A stretch of 64,000 bases of DNA from Undibacterium sp. Jales W-56 (GCF_025548535.1 NZ_JAJLQW010000001.1:434001-498000), one strand, 5' to 3'; shown: positions 1-8,738, numbered from the stretch's first letter. Numbers and translations are program-made. The notes: generated by a model not told the origin, from the sequence alone.

Positions 1-404
1 TGATGCTGGAGCGTTTTCCCGATTATTCGACCACTCTGGCATTGGCGAATAATGAATTTGTCCAGCGATTTACCGATATAGAAGACGAAAAACATGCCTG
101 CAATCATGCCGCCATTGGTTCGCTGATGGCGCGTACCTGGGGTTTGCCCGAACATGTCTCAACGGGCATTTTGCTGCATCACGATTATGCCGTGCTCGAA
201 GACACAGCAACGCCGGAAATCGTGCGTTCTCTGATTGCGCTGGCCCTGATGTCTGAATACGGAATTCAGAAATATCACGGACAAGAGTTGTCGGTGGAGT
301 GGGAAAAAGGCGGTGCGCTGGCCTGCGGCTTTTTAGGTCTGTCGATGGACGAGGCCGCCGACAAGTTCGATGAATTGAACGAGATATTTAATACGGCAGG
401 CTAG
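1..404 (+). CDS. HDOD-domain protein, C-terminal part (5' end outside window)
   Basis: This is the last 133 or so codons of a reading frame already open at the window edge; the first ATG (base 3) is internal. The sequence matches the helical C-terminal half of HDOD domains: a GLPEHVSTGILLHHDY segment, followed by the residence helices and a C-terminal EAADKFDELNEIF helix. HDOD proteins are HD-related domains without phosphodiesterase activity that act as signalling scaffolds (family knowledge). A second HDOD gene lies at 38541-39368. The N-terminal part and any additional domain cannot be seen. Confidence 0.75.
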   Translation, partial: MLERFPDYSTTLALANNEFVQRFTDIEDEKHACNHAAIGSLMARTWGLPEHVSTGILLHHDYAVLEDTATPEIVRSLIALALMSEYGIQKYHGQELSVEWEKGGALACGFLGLSMDEAADKFDELNEIFNTAG

Positions 405-435
405 GACACTCGATGTGTCAGACGACCATAATACC

Positions 436-630
436 TTATGGCCGTCCGCCAAATAATCGTGCTGGCAACATGACAATGGCACGCAACAATTCAAAGACGC
501 CTTCGACTGCGATGCCGAGCAATCTGAATGGCAAACAAAGCAGCCAGACCAGCGGGTACAGCAGCAGCGCCAGCAAGGCCAGTGGCCAGCACACGATAAA
601 TAAAAGTATCCAGAGTAAAAAGCTCATCAT
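436..630 (-). CDS. Small hydrophobic membrane protein, 64 aa
   Basis: This short frame encodes an almost entirely hydrophobic protein: residues 2-40 form one or two membrane segments (SFLLWILLFIVCWPLALLAL and a following LLYPLVWLLCLP stretch), with a basic, proline-containing tail. The start is the ATG at 630, with AAGG seven bases upstream; the next codon is also ATG. It follows a 29-aa membrane ORF on the same strand by 13 bases, so the two probably share a transcript. I do not recognise a named family. The opposite-strand frame over the same bases is Ser/Asn-rich and looks like a shadow. Confidence 0.5.
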   Translation of the reverse strand: MMSFLLWILLFIVCWPLALLALLLYPLVWLLCLPFRLLGIAVEGVFELLRAIVMLPARLFGGRP

Positions 631-643
631 CAGGTAGCCTTGA

Positions 644-733
644 TTATGCGAGTAATTGGTGTAACAGACTGCTGATCATGACCAGAGCGATAGAGGCGAT
701 AACCACGCCATCCATATTTTCTGCAAGTTTCAT
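644..733 (-). CDS. Putative 29-aa single-pass membrane micropeptide
   Basis: Translation gives a 29-residue peptide starting MKLAENMDGVV and continuing as one hydrophobic helix (IASIALVMISSLLHQLLA). A strong ribosome binding site (GAAAGGA, about six bases before ATG) makes the start credible. It ends 13 bases before the 64-aa membrane ORF at 436-630. Its function is unknown. It might be a leader peptide or a tiny membrane protein; only the RBS, the composition and the coupling to the next gene support it. Confidence 0.45.
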   Translation of the reverse strand: MKLAENMDGVVIASIALVMISSLLHQLLA

Positions 734-768
734 ACGATTTCCTTTCAGGGGCGGTTGATGTGACGGTA

Positions 769-837
769 GGTAACTTCTGAAAACCCCATACTTTGCGCCT
801 GGCGCTGCATCTCGATTAAAGGGTTCTTAGGAGTTCC
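769..837. repeat. Palindromic element B, internally deleted copy (B1)
   Basis: Both ends of element B are present (GGTAACTTCTGAAAACCCC on the left, and TTAAAGGGTTCTTAGGAGTTCC on the right in split form), but the middle of the 122-bp form at 16996-17117 is missing. The trinucleotide GTA flanks both sides. It lies upstream of the micropeptide operon. Confidence 0.75.
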
Positions 838-1022
838 TGTACTGTAGTCATATCGTCTGATGAGCGCCAACTGCTTGCGACGAAATGCAAATTCTCAGGT
901 TTAATCGAGCGGATTTACAGGATGGGTGGCGAGCGTCTTGTATGAGTCGATCTTGGTTATAATGCCGGCTCCGGCATTATGGCGGCGATCATCGTCAAGA
1001 GTGGTTTCAAGCTTGACAGACC

Positions 1023-2585
1023 CTAAACTTTCATTGCTGGCGATACGGTAGGGATGGTCACCAGAATTTGCGTACCCTGGTTGACCGTGCTGGAGACAGC
1101 GATCGTACCGCCCAGGATTCTGACGACGATGCCGTGGACAATATTCATGCCCAGCCCGGTTCCACCGTTGCCCATTTTTGTCGTGAAAAAAGGATCGAAG
1201 ATTTGTTTTCTGACGTCCTCCTCCATGCCCGATCCATTGTCACTGACTATCAGTTGCACATAATCTGCATTGAGTCGTTTAACGACCACCTGAATCACAC
1301 CATCGGCGCGATTGTCGAATGCGTGCAGTATCGCATTCATGATCAGGTTATTCAGTACCTGACCGTACGGCCCAGGGTAGCTATCGCAAAGCAGATCGGG
1401 CTCTGCCTGCAAATTGACGGTGCAGCCGGTTTTGCGGATTGCCGGATTGAGCATGGTGAGAATTTCGCCGCTGACATTGCCTAAATCAAATTTTCTGCGT
1501 TGCTCGCTGGTCTGATCTACCGCCACTTGCTTGAAATCGCCGACGATGCGGGCGGCGCGTTCGAGATTGCTAAAGAAGATATCAAATCCCGCCTGAGAAT
1601 GATTCAATACCTTGGACAGTGTGCTGCGGCGGATATTGCCGGAGTCGACTTCAGCGCGTAATTCTCTCAGGTCGCCATTGATGGTGGAGGCCACCAGCAG
1701 GGCATTGCCGATCGGCGTATTGAGTTCGTGTGCGACACCGGCGACCACGCGCCCCAGGGACGCGAGCTTTTCGGTTTGTATCATGTCGTGCTGAGCACGA
1801 TTCAGCGTCTGCAAGGTTTCTTCCAGCGACCGGGTGCGCTCTTCTACCCTTTGTTCCAGATGCTCGTTGACATCCTTGAGTTCGGCGTTGCGCTGTTCCA
1901 CTTTGCTGAACAGGTCGAGCAAGGATTTACGGGTTTCTTCCAGACTCTGCGCCAGGATGCCGAGCTCATCATGGCGTATGGCTTTAATCGGTATTTCCAA
2001 TTTACCCTGGGCCAGGTTCTGCGATGCCTCGACCAGTCGATCCATAGGGCGGACAAAGCGTCTATGCATGACAAACAGGATAAACAGCAATGACCCGATG
2101 ATGATGAGAATGCCGGCGCGTCCATAACGTATCGTCACCGTCCGCAGTTTTTGCCGATAGCCGGCAGTCGTCATGCTGATCGTTAATTGTCCGAGTCTGA
2201 CGCCGTCCCGCACGATATCTTGTTTCATGATGAGCGTTTTTTCATCGCGGAAGTCGTTGCGCGTTTTTGAGGCAAATGGCTTGCCGCCGTCTTCTATGAC
2301 TTTAATGCTGGTGACTTCAGGATTGACGAAGGCAGCTTCGATAATCGAATCGGCTTGTTGCGGCACAAACTGCCAGAGCGATTCGCGCAATGCTAATGCG
2401 GTCAGTGTGGTCAGTCGTTCGAGCTCTACCTGGACGTTTGCGGTGTGTTCTTCCCGGATCCGCGTCGCTTCTTCCAGATACACCAGCGCAGACGCCAGGG
2501 CGATCCCGATGACTACCGTGAGGGCAATGACTGCGCGCAGCGGCAGTGCTGATTGAATACCATGCTCGCTTGGTTTTGGATTCAT
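1023..2585 (-). CDS. Membrane sensor histidine kinase (HAMP, HisKA, HATPase)
   Basis: A 520-aa two-component sensor kinase. The start chosen is the ATG of MNPKPSEHG. A longer open frame runs to 2801, but it would overlap the LysR gene and its first 72 residues lack kinase character. Domains: membrane helix about 17-36 (LRAVIALTVVIGIALASA), a periplasmic sensor region of about 115 residues, membrane helix about 155-175, HAMP, a coiled coil (QRNAELKDVNEHLEQRVEER), HisKA with the phosphoacceptor His in VAHELNTPIG, then HATPase with QVLNNLIMNA (N box), DNGSGM (G1) and GTGLGM (G2). The SLGRVVAGVAHELNTPIGNA type resembles kinases that partner separately encoded regulators. No response regulator gene is adjacent, so it is an orphan; the ligand is unknown. 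Confidence 0.9.
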   Translation of the reverse strand: MNPKPSEHGIQSALPLRAVIALTVVIGIALASALVYLEEATRIREEHTANVQVELERLTTLTALALRESLWQFVPQQADSIIEAAFVNPEVTSIKVIEDGGKPFASKTRNDFRDEKTLIMKQDIVRDGVRLGQLTISMTTAGYRQKLRTVTIRYGRAGILIIIGSLLFILFVMHRRFVRPMDRLVEASQNLAQGKLEIPIKAIRHDELGILAQSLEETRKSLLDLFSKVEQRNAELKDVNEHLEQRVEERTRSLEETLQTLNRAQHDMIQTEKLASLGRVVAGVAHELNTPIGNALLVASTINGDLRELRAEVDSGNIRRSTLSKVLNHSQAGFDIFFSNLERAARIVGDFKQVAVDQTSEQRRKFDLGNVSGEILTMLNPAIRKTGCTVNLQAEPDLLCDSYPGPYGQVLNNLIMNAILHAFDNRADGVIQVVVKRLNADYVQLIVSDNGSGMEEDVRKQIFDPFFTTKMGNGGTGLGMNIVHGIVVRILGGTIAVSSTVNQGTQILVTIPTVSPAMKV

Positions 2586-2730
2586 GAATCGTAACGGAGG
2601 TCCCGGTTGGTCAGCGCAATACGATAGGATGATTTCTGATATGCAGAATACTACAGAATGCTTGCCAAATGCCAAGCTTAAAAGGTAAATGCCATCGTCA
2701 CGACGCTTCTCCGTCCAGCAAGACCGTTTT

Positions 2731-3645
2731 CTATCCTGGCTTGGCTTGCGTGTTATCGAGCAGCCAGGTTTTAAACGCGAGCAAAGGGCCGAGCGCCGCA
2801 TTCTCTTCGGGATAGACCAGGTAATACGCAGCAGAGCGCGGCAGGCTTAACTGGAGGGGTATCGTCAGCGTGCCTGCATCGAGTTCGGCCTGCACCATAA
2901 AGCGCGGAATCAGCGCCACACCCAGACCCGCAGCCGCAGCACTGATCAGCATCGTGAACAATTCGTAGCGGGCGCCTTTGACGGCAGACACATCATTGCT
3001 GCAATCATGCAGATCAAACCAGCGCCGCCAGTCATCCAGCCGCGTCATCAGGTGCAGCAGCGGCATCTTGCTGATATCGGCAATCGTCGGCTTACGTGAT
3101 GTGCGCTGGTAGTTTGCCAGCAGCGCAGGGCTGCATACCGGCGTGGTATCGTCTTCGCCGATCAAGAAATCCCCTTTCGTGCCGGGCCACGGCGCGGCGC
3201 CCGAATGAATCGCTGCGTGAAACGGCGACTCGGCAAACAGGAAGGCATCGGTGCGGGTACTCAGATTGATCGTGATATCGGGACGCAAGGCGTGAAACTC
3301 CGCCAGCCTGGGGATCAGCCATTGCGTGGCAAAGGTCGGAACCACGGCGAGTTCTAAGACGCCAGAGCCGTCCTGAGTGCCCATCAGCTCCAGCGTGTCG
3401 CGTTCTATCCGTCCCAGGTGGGCGCGAATTTTCCCGGCATAACTGCGTCCCGCCGGAGTCGGGATGATGCGTTGTTTGACGCGCGCAAACAAGGCCAGGC
3501 CCAGCCATTCTTCGAGGCCGGCGATCTGTTTGCAGACGGCGCTTTGGGTCAACGCCAGTTCATCGGCGGCGCGGGTAAAGCTTTGCAGGCGGGCCGCGGC
3601 TTCAAAGATCATCAGGGCGTGCAAGCTGGGGATTTTTTTTCGCAT
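2731..3645 (-). CDS. LysR-family transcriptional regulator
   Basis: A 304-aa LysR-type regulator. Residues 1-60 form the winged HTH (FEAAARLQSFTRAADELALT, then QSAVCKQIAGLEE); residues about 90-295 form the periplasmic-binding-like inducer domain (ELAVVPTFATQWLIPRLAEF). It is of the GcvA/AmpR-like subgroup judging by the SFTRAADEL...TQSAVCKQI pattern (inference). It is transcribed away from the hglS-like gene at 3739 with 93 bases between the starts. This is the classic arrangement for a LysR regulator controlling its divergent neighbour, so it probably regulates the 2-oxoadipate/2-hydroxyglutarate pair. The inducer is not evident. Confidence 0.92.
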   Translation of the reverse strand: MRKKIPSLHALMIFEAAARLQSFTRAADELALTQSAVCKQIAGLEEWLGLALFARVKQRIIPTPAGRSYAGKIRAHLGRIERDTLELMGTQDGSGVLELAVVPTFATQWLIPRLAEFHALRPDITINLSTRTDAFLFAESPFHAAIHSGAAPWPGTKGDFLIGEDDTTPVCSPALLANYQRTSRKPTIADISKMPLLHLMTRLDDWRRWFDLHDCSNDVSAVKGARYELFTMLISAAAAGLGVALIPRFMVQAELDAGTLTIPLQLSLPRSAAYYLVYPEENAALGPLLAFKTWLLDNTQAKPG

Positions 3646-3738
3646 TATTCCATTTCCTCACTAACTTGTGATTTTAACTCGTTTGTCGCTGAAGCGGGCT
3701 TGAGTCAGAATAAGCGTATCTAAACGAGTAAATTTGCT

Positions 3739-4755
3739 ATGAAAACCAATATCCACTCCCTGATTTCAGCTTGTGCCGGTGAGCTTAAAGCACATGAGTT
3801 AATGAATTTATTGCATATATCGCCTAAATTCAGTGTATGGGAGGAGGGGCGTATCAGTCGCGCCGAATTGGCGCAGGCGCTGAACATGCTGCTGTTCGAC
3901 GGAATTTTACAACGCGTCCCCAGCGGCAAGGCCTATACCGATGAGGTGATTGCACGCGGCGGCAAAGTGACTCTCGATCACGGCGCATTGCGTACCGTGC
4001 GCTGGTTTGGTATCGGCGACCTGCCGCCCGGCGAAGCGGCCTTGATCCGCATCCTGAAGCCGCTAGGATATCGCTTGCAGGGCAAATATCCGCTCGATCG
4101 TTTGAGCATGACCGGACGTTCGTATGCGCACATCGACGATCCTGACAATATCTCGCAATTTTTTGTCAGCGAATTGCATCCGGAGCGCTTCAGCCGCGAA
4201 TTTCAGGAAGCGGTGACAAGGGTACTGGGCGACTCGGTGGATCCGCTGACGCCGGCGGCGGTGAGCATGCTGAATGAACTCGACCGCGATGGCAATCTCA
4301 ACCTGCAACAGGCGACCGAGCTGCTGCCGGTATTGGTCAATTGTTTTGATCGTCAGCATGGCATCCCCAGCTTGCGCGATTACGATATCCTGAAAAACGA
4401 ATCCGCCGAGATGGCCTGGATCGCGACCGAAGGCAATGTATTTAATCATGCGACCGACCGGGTGACTGATGTGTTCCAGACCGCCGAGGAGCAGCGTCAA
4501 CTCGGACGCCCGGTCAAGCCGCAGGTCGAGGTCTCGGGTTCTGGCCGGGTGCGTCAGACGGCCTTTAAAGCGGCAACGGTGGTGCGTGAATTCCGTACTG
4601 AGAGCGGCAGCATCATGACGCGTGAAGTGCCAGGATCGTTTTATGAATTCATCACACGCGACCAGATGACCGATGGCAACGGCGTGCAGCGACTCGATCT
4701 GAGTTTTGATACTGGCAATGCCCAGGGAATTTTTAAGATGACCGCCAATGCCTGA
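3739..4755 (+). CDS. hglS: 2-oxoadipate dioxygenase/decarboxylase (HglS, DUF1338 family)
   Basis: A 338-aa member of the DUF1338 family. The characterised member, HglS of Pseudomonas putida, is an Fe(II) enzyme that converts 2-oxoadipate plus O2 to D-2-hydroxyglutarate and CO2 in D-lysine breakdown. The metal ligands are visible: His81 (LDHGALRTV), His237 (VFNHATDRV) and Glu303 (PGSFYEF). The spacings 156 and 66 nearly match those recalled for HglS (His70, His226, Glu294), and Arg85 sits where the substrate-binding Arg74 sits. It is shorter than HglS, which is over 450 aa. Its stop overlaps the start of the next gene by eight bases, so the two are translationally coupled. The neighbour is the dehydrogenase expected to oxidise its product. 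Confidence 0.82.
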   Translation: MKTNIHSLISACAGELKAHELMNLLHISPKFSVWEEGRISRAELAQALNMLLFDGILQRVPSGKAYTDEVIARGGKVTLDHGALRTVRWFGIGDLPPGEAALIRILKPLGYRLQGKYPLDRLSMTGRSYAHIDDPDNISQFFVSELHPERFSREFQEAVTRVLGDSVDPLTPAAVSMLNELDRDGNLNLQQATELLPVLVNCFDRQHGIPSLRDYDILKNESAEMAWIATEGNVFNHATDRVTDVFQTAEEQRQLGRPVKPQVEVSGSGRVRQTAFKAATVVREFRTESGSIMTREVPGSFYEFITRDQMTDGNGVQRLDLSFDTGNAQGIFKMTANA

Positions 4756-6202
4756 CGATCTGCACCCGACGCTCAATGCGGCTGCTGTGCTGGCAGAATT
4801 AAAAAATCTGCTGGGCGCGGCCGCCGTCATCAGCGATGCGGCTGACTGCGCGCGCTATCTCACCGGCGCACGTTACGGCGCCGGATCGGCCCTGGCCGTG
4901 GTGCGTCCCGCCGACACGGAGCAGGTCGCGCAACTCGCGCACTATTGCGCCAGCCAACAGATCAAGCTCGTGGTGCAAGGCGCGAATACCGGCCTGGTCG
5001 CCGCCAGTACGCCGGATGCCAGCGGTCACTTTCTCGTGCTGAGTACCGAGCGCCTGAATCGCCGCATCGAGATCGACGTCGTCAATCGATCCGTCGAAGT
5101 CGATGCCGGCGTGACGCTGCATGATTTGAACCAGGCGCTGGAGGCGCACGGCCTGTGCTTTCCGGTCGATCTCGGGGCCAACCCGAGTATCGGTGGCATG
5201 ATCGCTGCCAATACCGGCGGAGCGCGGCTGATCAAATATGGCGATGTGCGCGCCAATCTGCTCGGTCTGGAAGCGGTATTGCTGCATCCGCCCGGTACGA
5301 TTCTGGATCTGCGCACTGCCTTGCGAAAAAATAATACCGGTCCCGATCTCAAGCAATTACTGGTCGGCACCAGCGGTGCCTACGGCATCATCACCCGCGC
5401 CGTATTGCAAGTGCATCGCCTGCCGCAGCAAACCGCCACCGCGCTGGTGGTGCCGCGCGATCAGGCCGCGGTATTGGCGCTGTTGCAGATTTTCGAACAA
5501 GATTGCGGTGAGTTCCTGAGCGCCTTTGAAGGCATCTCGGGTCAGGCGATGGCAGCGGTATTGCGCCATGTTCCCGCCATGACGAATCCGTTTGCGCCTG
5601 ACCAGCTACCGGAGTACTGCATCCTGATCGAACTCGACAGCACCATGTCGCCGCAAAAGTCAGGATTGCATTTAGAGGCATTGCTGAACCAACTACTGGA
5701 AGCGCATTTCGGTGAGCTCATTACGAATGCGCTGGTCGGTCGCGGCCAGGATCTATGGCGTATCCGCCATGCGATCAGCGAGTCGCTACGTAGCGAAGGC
5801 AGGATCATCGCGTTCGATATCTCGATGCCGCGCTCATCGCTGGTCGCTTTCCGTCAACGTGCGATCAGCCTGGTGGAGACCCGTTATCCGCATTTGCAGG
5901 TGATGGATTTTGGCCATTGGGCGGATGGCGGCAGTCATTTCAATCTGGTATGGCCGCACACCGCGGATGCAGCTTATGACGCCGCGGTCGTCAGCGAATT
6001 GCGTGACGCTATTTACGACATGGTCGTGCGCGATTATCACGGTAGCTTCAGTGCCGAGCATGGCGTCGGTCCGTATAACCAGGCTTACTATCATCGCTAT
6101 ACGTCCGAGGCTGCACAGCAAGTGGCGGGAAATATCCAGAACATGCTCGATCCGGCGCATTTGTTTGGCCTGACCTGGTTTGGCAAGCAAAAAACAAGCT
6201 AA
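4748..6202 (+). CDS. FAD-linked 2-hydroxyacid dehydrogenase, probably D-2-hydroxyglutarate dehydrogenase
   Basis: A 484-aa flavoprotein of the VAO/PCMH family. The FAD-binding half (about 45-225) shows VQGANTGLVAAS and NPSIGGMIAANTGGARLIKYG in split form. The C-terminal cap half (about 230-480) carries the DFGHWADGGSHFNLVW metal/substrate motif and SAEHGVG. This is the architecture of D-lactate and D-2-hydroxyglutarate dehydrogenases (GlcD/Dld2 type). The coupling to the HglS-type enzyme, whose product is D-2-hydroxyglutarate, points to oxidation of that compound to 2-oxoglutarate (inference). D-lactate or glycolate remain possible substrates from sequence alone. There is no signal peptide; it is probably cytoplasmic and passes electrons to an ETF or quinone acceptor. 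Confidence 0.82.
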   Translation: MPDDLHPTLNAAAVLAELKNLLGAAAVISDAADCARYLTGARYGAGSALAVVRPADTEQVAQLAHYCASQQIKLVVQGANTGLVAASTPDASGHFLVLSTERLNRRIEIDVVNRSVEVDAGVTLHDLNQALEAHGLCFPVDLGANPSIGGMIAANTGGARLIKYGDVRANLLGLEAVLLHPPGTILDLRTALRKNNTGPDLKQLLVGTSGAYGIITRAVLQVHRLPQQTATALVVPRDQAAVLALLQIFEQDCGEFLSAFEGISGQAMAAVLRHVPAMTNPFAPDQLPEYCILIELDSTMSPQKSGLHLEALLNQLLEAHFGELITNALVGRGQDLWRIRHAISESLRSEGRIIAFDISMPRSSLVAFRQRAISLVETRYPHLQVMDFGHWADGGSHFNLVWPHTADAAYDAAVVSELRDAIYDMVVRDYHGSFSAEHGVGPYNQAYYHRYTSEAAQQVAGNIQNMLDPAHLFGLTWFGKQKTS

Positions 6203-6372
6203 AACTTCTCGATACAGAGAGCTGAGGCCAGGAGAGAATGCAAAGAGGTTCTGGAAATTTTTATAGGCGACTGGGTTTTATCCCGATGCTTTCGCAGGAA
6301 TCTGAATCAAGCCGGAACGGTGAAAATTGCCGTGAGCAGTCAGAGCGTTTAGACTGAGGATATCTTACAGTC

Positions 6373-6398
6373 GCGGAGCTGCACTCAGCTCTGCGAGC
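6373..6398 (+). promoter_or_regulatory. Hairpin in the leader of the solute-binding protein gene
   Basis: CGCGGAGCTG, loop CACT, CAGCTCTGCG form a ten-pair stem (one G-U) about 30 bases before the ATG at 6428. No T-run follows, so it does not look like a simple terminator. Its role is unknown. Confidence 0.4.
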
Positions 6399-6427
6399 TG
6401 GCGCACTCTCTTCATCCGGATATCTTC

Positions 6428-8257
6428 ATGCAATCTCGCTTTTCGGGTTGGCTTCAATCTCGCTCCGCGCTGATTTTATCGGCTTTATTTGTCATCACCG
6501 CTCCCGGTGTTGTCTCAACGATCGCCGCAGTCACGACCGCTGCAGCGCTTCCTGCGCAAACGCAGTCGCTCAAAACCCTGCACGTTTTGCTGACCAATCC
6601 CGAGGCGGCGCTCGATCCGGCAGCCGCCTCCGACCTGCAATCGCTCAGCATCAATGAGAATATCTTCGACGCGATGCTGGCTTACGACTATCTCGCCAGG
6701 CCGCTTAAGCTCAAGCCGAACACACTGGCAGCCATGCCCGAGATCAGCGACGATGGCAAAAGCTATCTGCTGCGCCTGCAACCCGGCATTTATTTTGCCG
6801 ACGATCCGGCATTCAAGGGACAACCGCGTGAACTGATCGCACAGGACTATGTGTACAGCATCAAGCGCCTGTACGACCCTGCGATCAAGTCGCCCTGGCT
6901 ATTTTTGTTTGAACACAAACTGTTGGGCGATGACAAACTCTTGCGCAGCAAAGATAGCGCATCCAAATTCAATATCGATAGCGAGATCGACGGCCTGCAA
7001 GTGATCGACCGCTACACGCTCAGGATACGGCTCACTGCGCCGGACCATCAATTGCTGTTTCAGCTGGCCACGCCCGCCACTGCCGCCGTGGCGCGCGAAG
7101 TGGTAGAGGCCTATGGCAACCAGATCGGCAATCATCCGGTTGGCACCGGGCCGTTCCGGATAGGGCAATGGCAGCGCAGTTATCGCATCGAACTCCTCGC
7201 CAATCCGGCTTATCGCCGCGTCGTTTTTTCTGCATCGTCTACCGCCCCGGAAGACGTGCAAATTATAAAAAACCTGCAAGGCCGGCGCTTGCCGCGGGTC
7301 GATCGTATCGAGATCAAGATTGTCGAAGAACATCAGTCGCGGGTACTCGGTTTTTTGAATAAAGAGTTCGATTACCTGGAACAAGTTCCGCCGCCCCTGG
7401 CCGACATGGTGCTGAACCAACTGCAACTCAAGCCGGAACTGGTTAAACGCGGCATACAACTCTGCTTGTTTTCACCGCTGCAAACCTACTACATGTGGAT
7501 GAATATGGAAGACCCGGTGATCGGCGGCTACACGCCGCAGAAGATCGCCTTGCGACGTGCCATCGCGCTGAGCTACAACAGCAAAGAAGACATCGCGGTG
7601 TCAGAGCAAGGCCTGGCATTGCCGGCGCAATCGCCGCTGCCGCCGAACGTGCTGGGCTACGATGCGCAGTATCAGAGCCCGGTCAGGCATGACATCCGGC
7701 TCGCGAACGCCTTGCTCGACAAGTTCGGCTATCAACGCGGTGTCGATGGGTATCGGCGCTTGCCAGACGGCCAGCCGCTGTCATTGACCATGCATAATCT
7801 GGCATCGACCACCGGTCGTCTGCGCGATGAAAACTGGCGCAGAAATCTGGAAGCCATCGGCATCAGAATCAACTTCGTCAGCGACAAGCATACCGAGATC
7901 ATCAAGGCCGCGCGACTCGGCAAAGTACAGATGACCGAAGCCAACTGGATCGCCGACTTCCCAGATGGATCGAACTTCTATCAATTGCTGTACGGTGCCA
8001 ATCGCGGTCGCGCCAATTACGCGCGCTTCGACCTGCCTGCCTTCAATCGGTTGTATGAACAGTCGCTGTCGATGCCAGAGTCGCCGCAGAAGCAAAAAAT
8101 CTATCGCGACATGGCGCAACTGGTACATGGCTATGCGCCGTGGGTAGTGCGGATTCATCCACTGTCGGCAGACATCTGGCAGCCGTGGTTACGGAACTAC
8201 AAGCGGCATCCGGTGGAGTTCACCAATTGGCGCTACCTCGATGTGGATGCGCATTGA
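6428..8257 (+). CDS. ABC transporter substrate-binding protein, family 5 (peptide/oligopeptide type)
   Basis: A 609-aa periplasmic solute-binding protein. The N-terminus is a signal peptide (hydrophobic stretch about 15-33, cleavage near the Ala-rich region at 38-44). The mature part follows the SBP_bac_5 pattern: LLTNPEAALDPAAASDLQSL near the start, QDYVYSIKRLYDP, NHPVGTGPFRIGQW, RAIALSYNSKEDI, and a C-terminal NWIADFPDGSNFYQLLYG. Family members deliver peptides, nickel or opines to ABC permeases. No permease or ATPase genes are adjacent, so it is either an orphan receptor or uses a transporter encoded elsewhere. The ligand cannot be told from sequence. Confidence 0.9.
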   Translation: MQSRFSGWLQSRSALILSALFVITAPGVVSTIAAVTTAAALPAQTQSLKTLHVLLTNPEAALDPAAASDLQSLSINENIFDAMLAYDYLARPLKLKPNTLAAMPEISDDGKSYLLRLQPGIYFADDPAFKGQPRELIAQDYVYSIKRLYDPAIKSPWLFLFEHKLLGDDKLLRSKDSASKFNIDSEIDGLQVIDRYTLRIRLTAPDHQLLFQLATPATAAVAREVVEAYGNQIGNHPVGTGPFRIGQWQRSYRIELLANPAYRRVVFSASSTAPEDVQIIKNLQGRRLPRVDRIEIKIVEEHQSRVLGFLNKEFDYLEQVPPPLADMVLNQLQLKPELVKRGIQLCLFSPLQTYYMWMNMEDPVIGGYTPQKIALRRAIALSYNSKEDIAVSEQGLALPAQSPLPPNVLGYDAQYQSPVRHDIRLANALLDKFGYQRGVDGYRRLPDGQPLSLTMHNLASTTGRLRDENWRRNLEAIGIRINFVSDKHTEIIKAARLGKVQMTEANWIADFPDGSNFYQLLYGANRGRANYARFDLPAFNRLYEQSLSMPESPQKQKIYRDMAQLVHGYAPWVVRIHPLSADIWQPWLRNYKRHPVEFTNWRYLDVDAH

Positions 8258-8308
8258 GTGAAGCTGATGATGATTGGATACAGGTTATTTTTATTGAGAA
8301 TTTCAAAA

Positions 8309-8517
8309 TAGGACTTACGCAAAAAACAAAACCTCTCACCACAGAGACACGGAGACACAGAGGAAAGGCAAGAGTCAACAGCTTCGTGGAATGGTGATAG
8401 TAAAAACGATCCCGCAATCCGGCTTCGCCTGCTGGCATGAAATGCCTCTGAAAGCCGCATCCAGCCTGCGGGTTCAATATGAGTGCGGTAAACAGTTTTC
8501 GGTTTTGCATAGGTCCT
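8309..8517 (-). repeat. MITE-like element A, copy 1
   Basis: About 209 bp. Plus-strand ends are AGGACTTACGCAAAA and GGTTTTGCATAGGTCCT. It carries the CACAGAGACAC tract and the internal palindrome AGCCGCATCCAGCCTGCGGG shared by all copies, in the reverse orientation relative to copies 2, 4, 5 and 6. Confidence 0.85.
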
Positions 8518-8738
8518 GCAAAGTAGAAGAGCGCTGTATTTATGCACCTCACAAAGCAGAATGTTCCTGAAATGCGCATGGATAGTGCGGGTTGAGGTTT
8601 GGATTTTTATTTCTACTTTATGGGAAAACAGTTCTTGAAAAAATATATCAATTTTGTCAATTTCATTGTTATAATAGAAACTAACCTTGATAGCCTTTTT
8701 AATTCAGGCGGTTATTTTTGCAAACCGGAGATTACATT
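8518..8738. other. Gene-free stretch with a TATAAT box
   Basis: AT-rich leader of the next gene. A perfect TATAAT is at 8670-8675, about 64 bases before the ATG at 8739; no convincing -35 box is found at the usual spacing. Nothing else is recognised. Confidence 0.35.

Noticed and set aside
2586-2801. N-terminal extension of the histidine kinase frame
   Set aside because: It would overlap the LysR gene, is Arg/Cys/Ser-rich and shows no kinase features; the ATG at 2585 gives a normal sensor kinase.
4063-4830. 255-codon minus-strand frame under the HglS gene
   Set aside because: It is antisense to a gene with conserved metal ligands and is rich in His/Arg/Gln as expected from a codon shadow.
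6203-6427. Cobalamin-type riboswitch
   Set aside because: A GCCGG...TGAAAAT...GCCG stretch recalls a B12 box but lacks the conserved neighbours, and the downstream gene is not a cobalamin gene.
8220-8579. Minus-strand frames over the element A copy 1
   Set aside because: The same pseudo-coding stretches appear in other copies of the repeat, so they reflect repeat sequence rather than genes.
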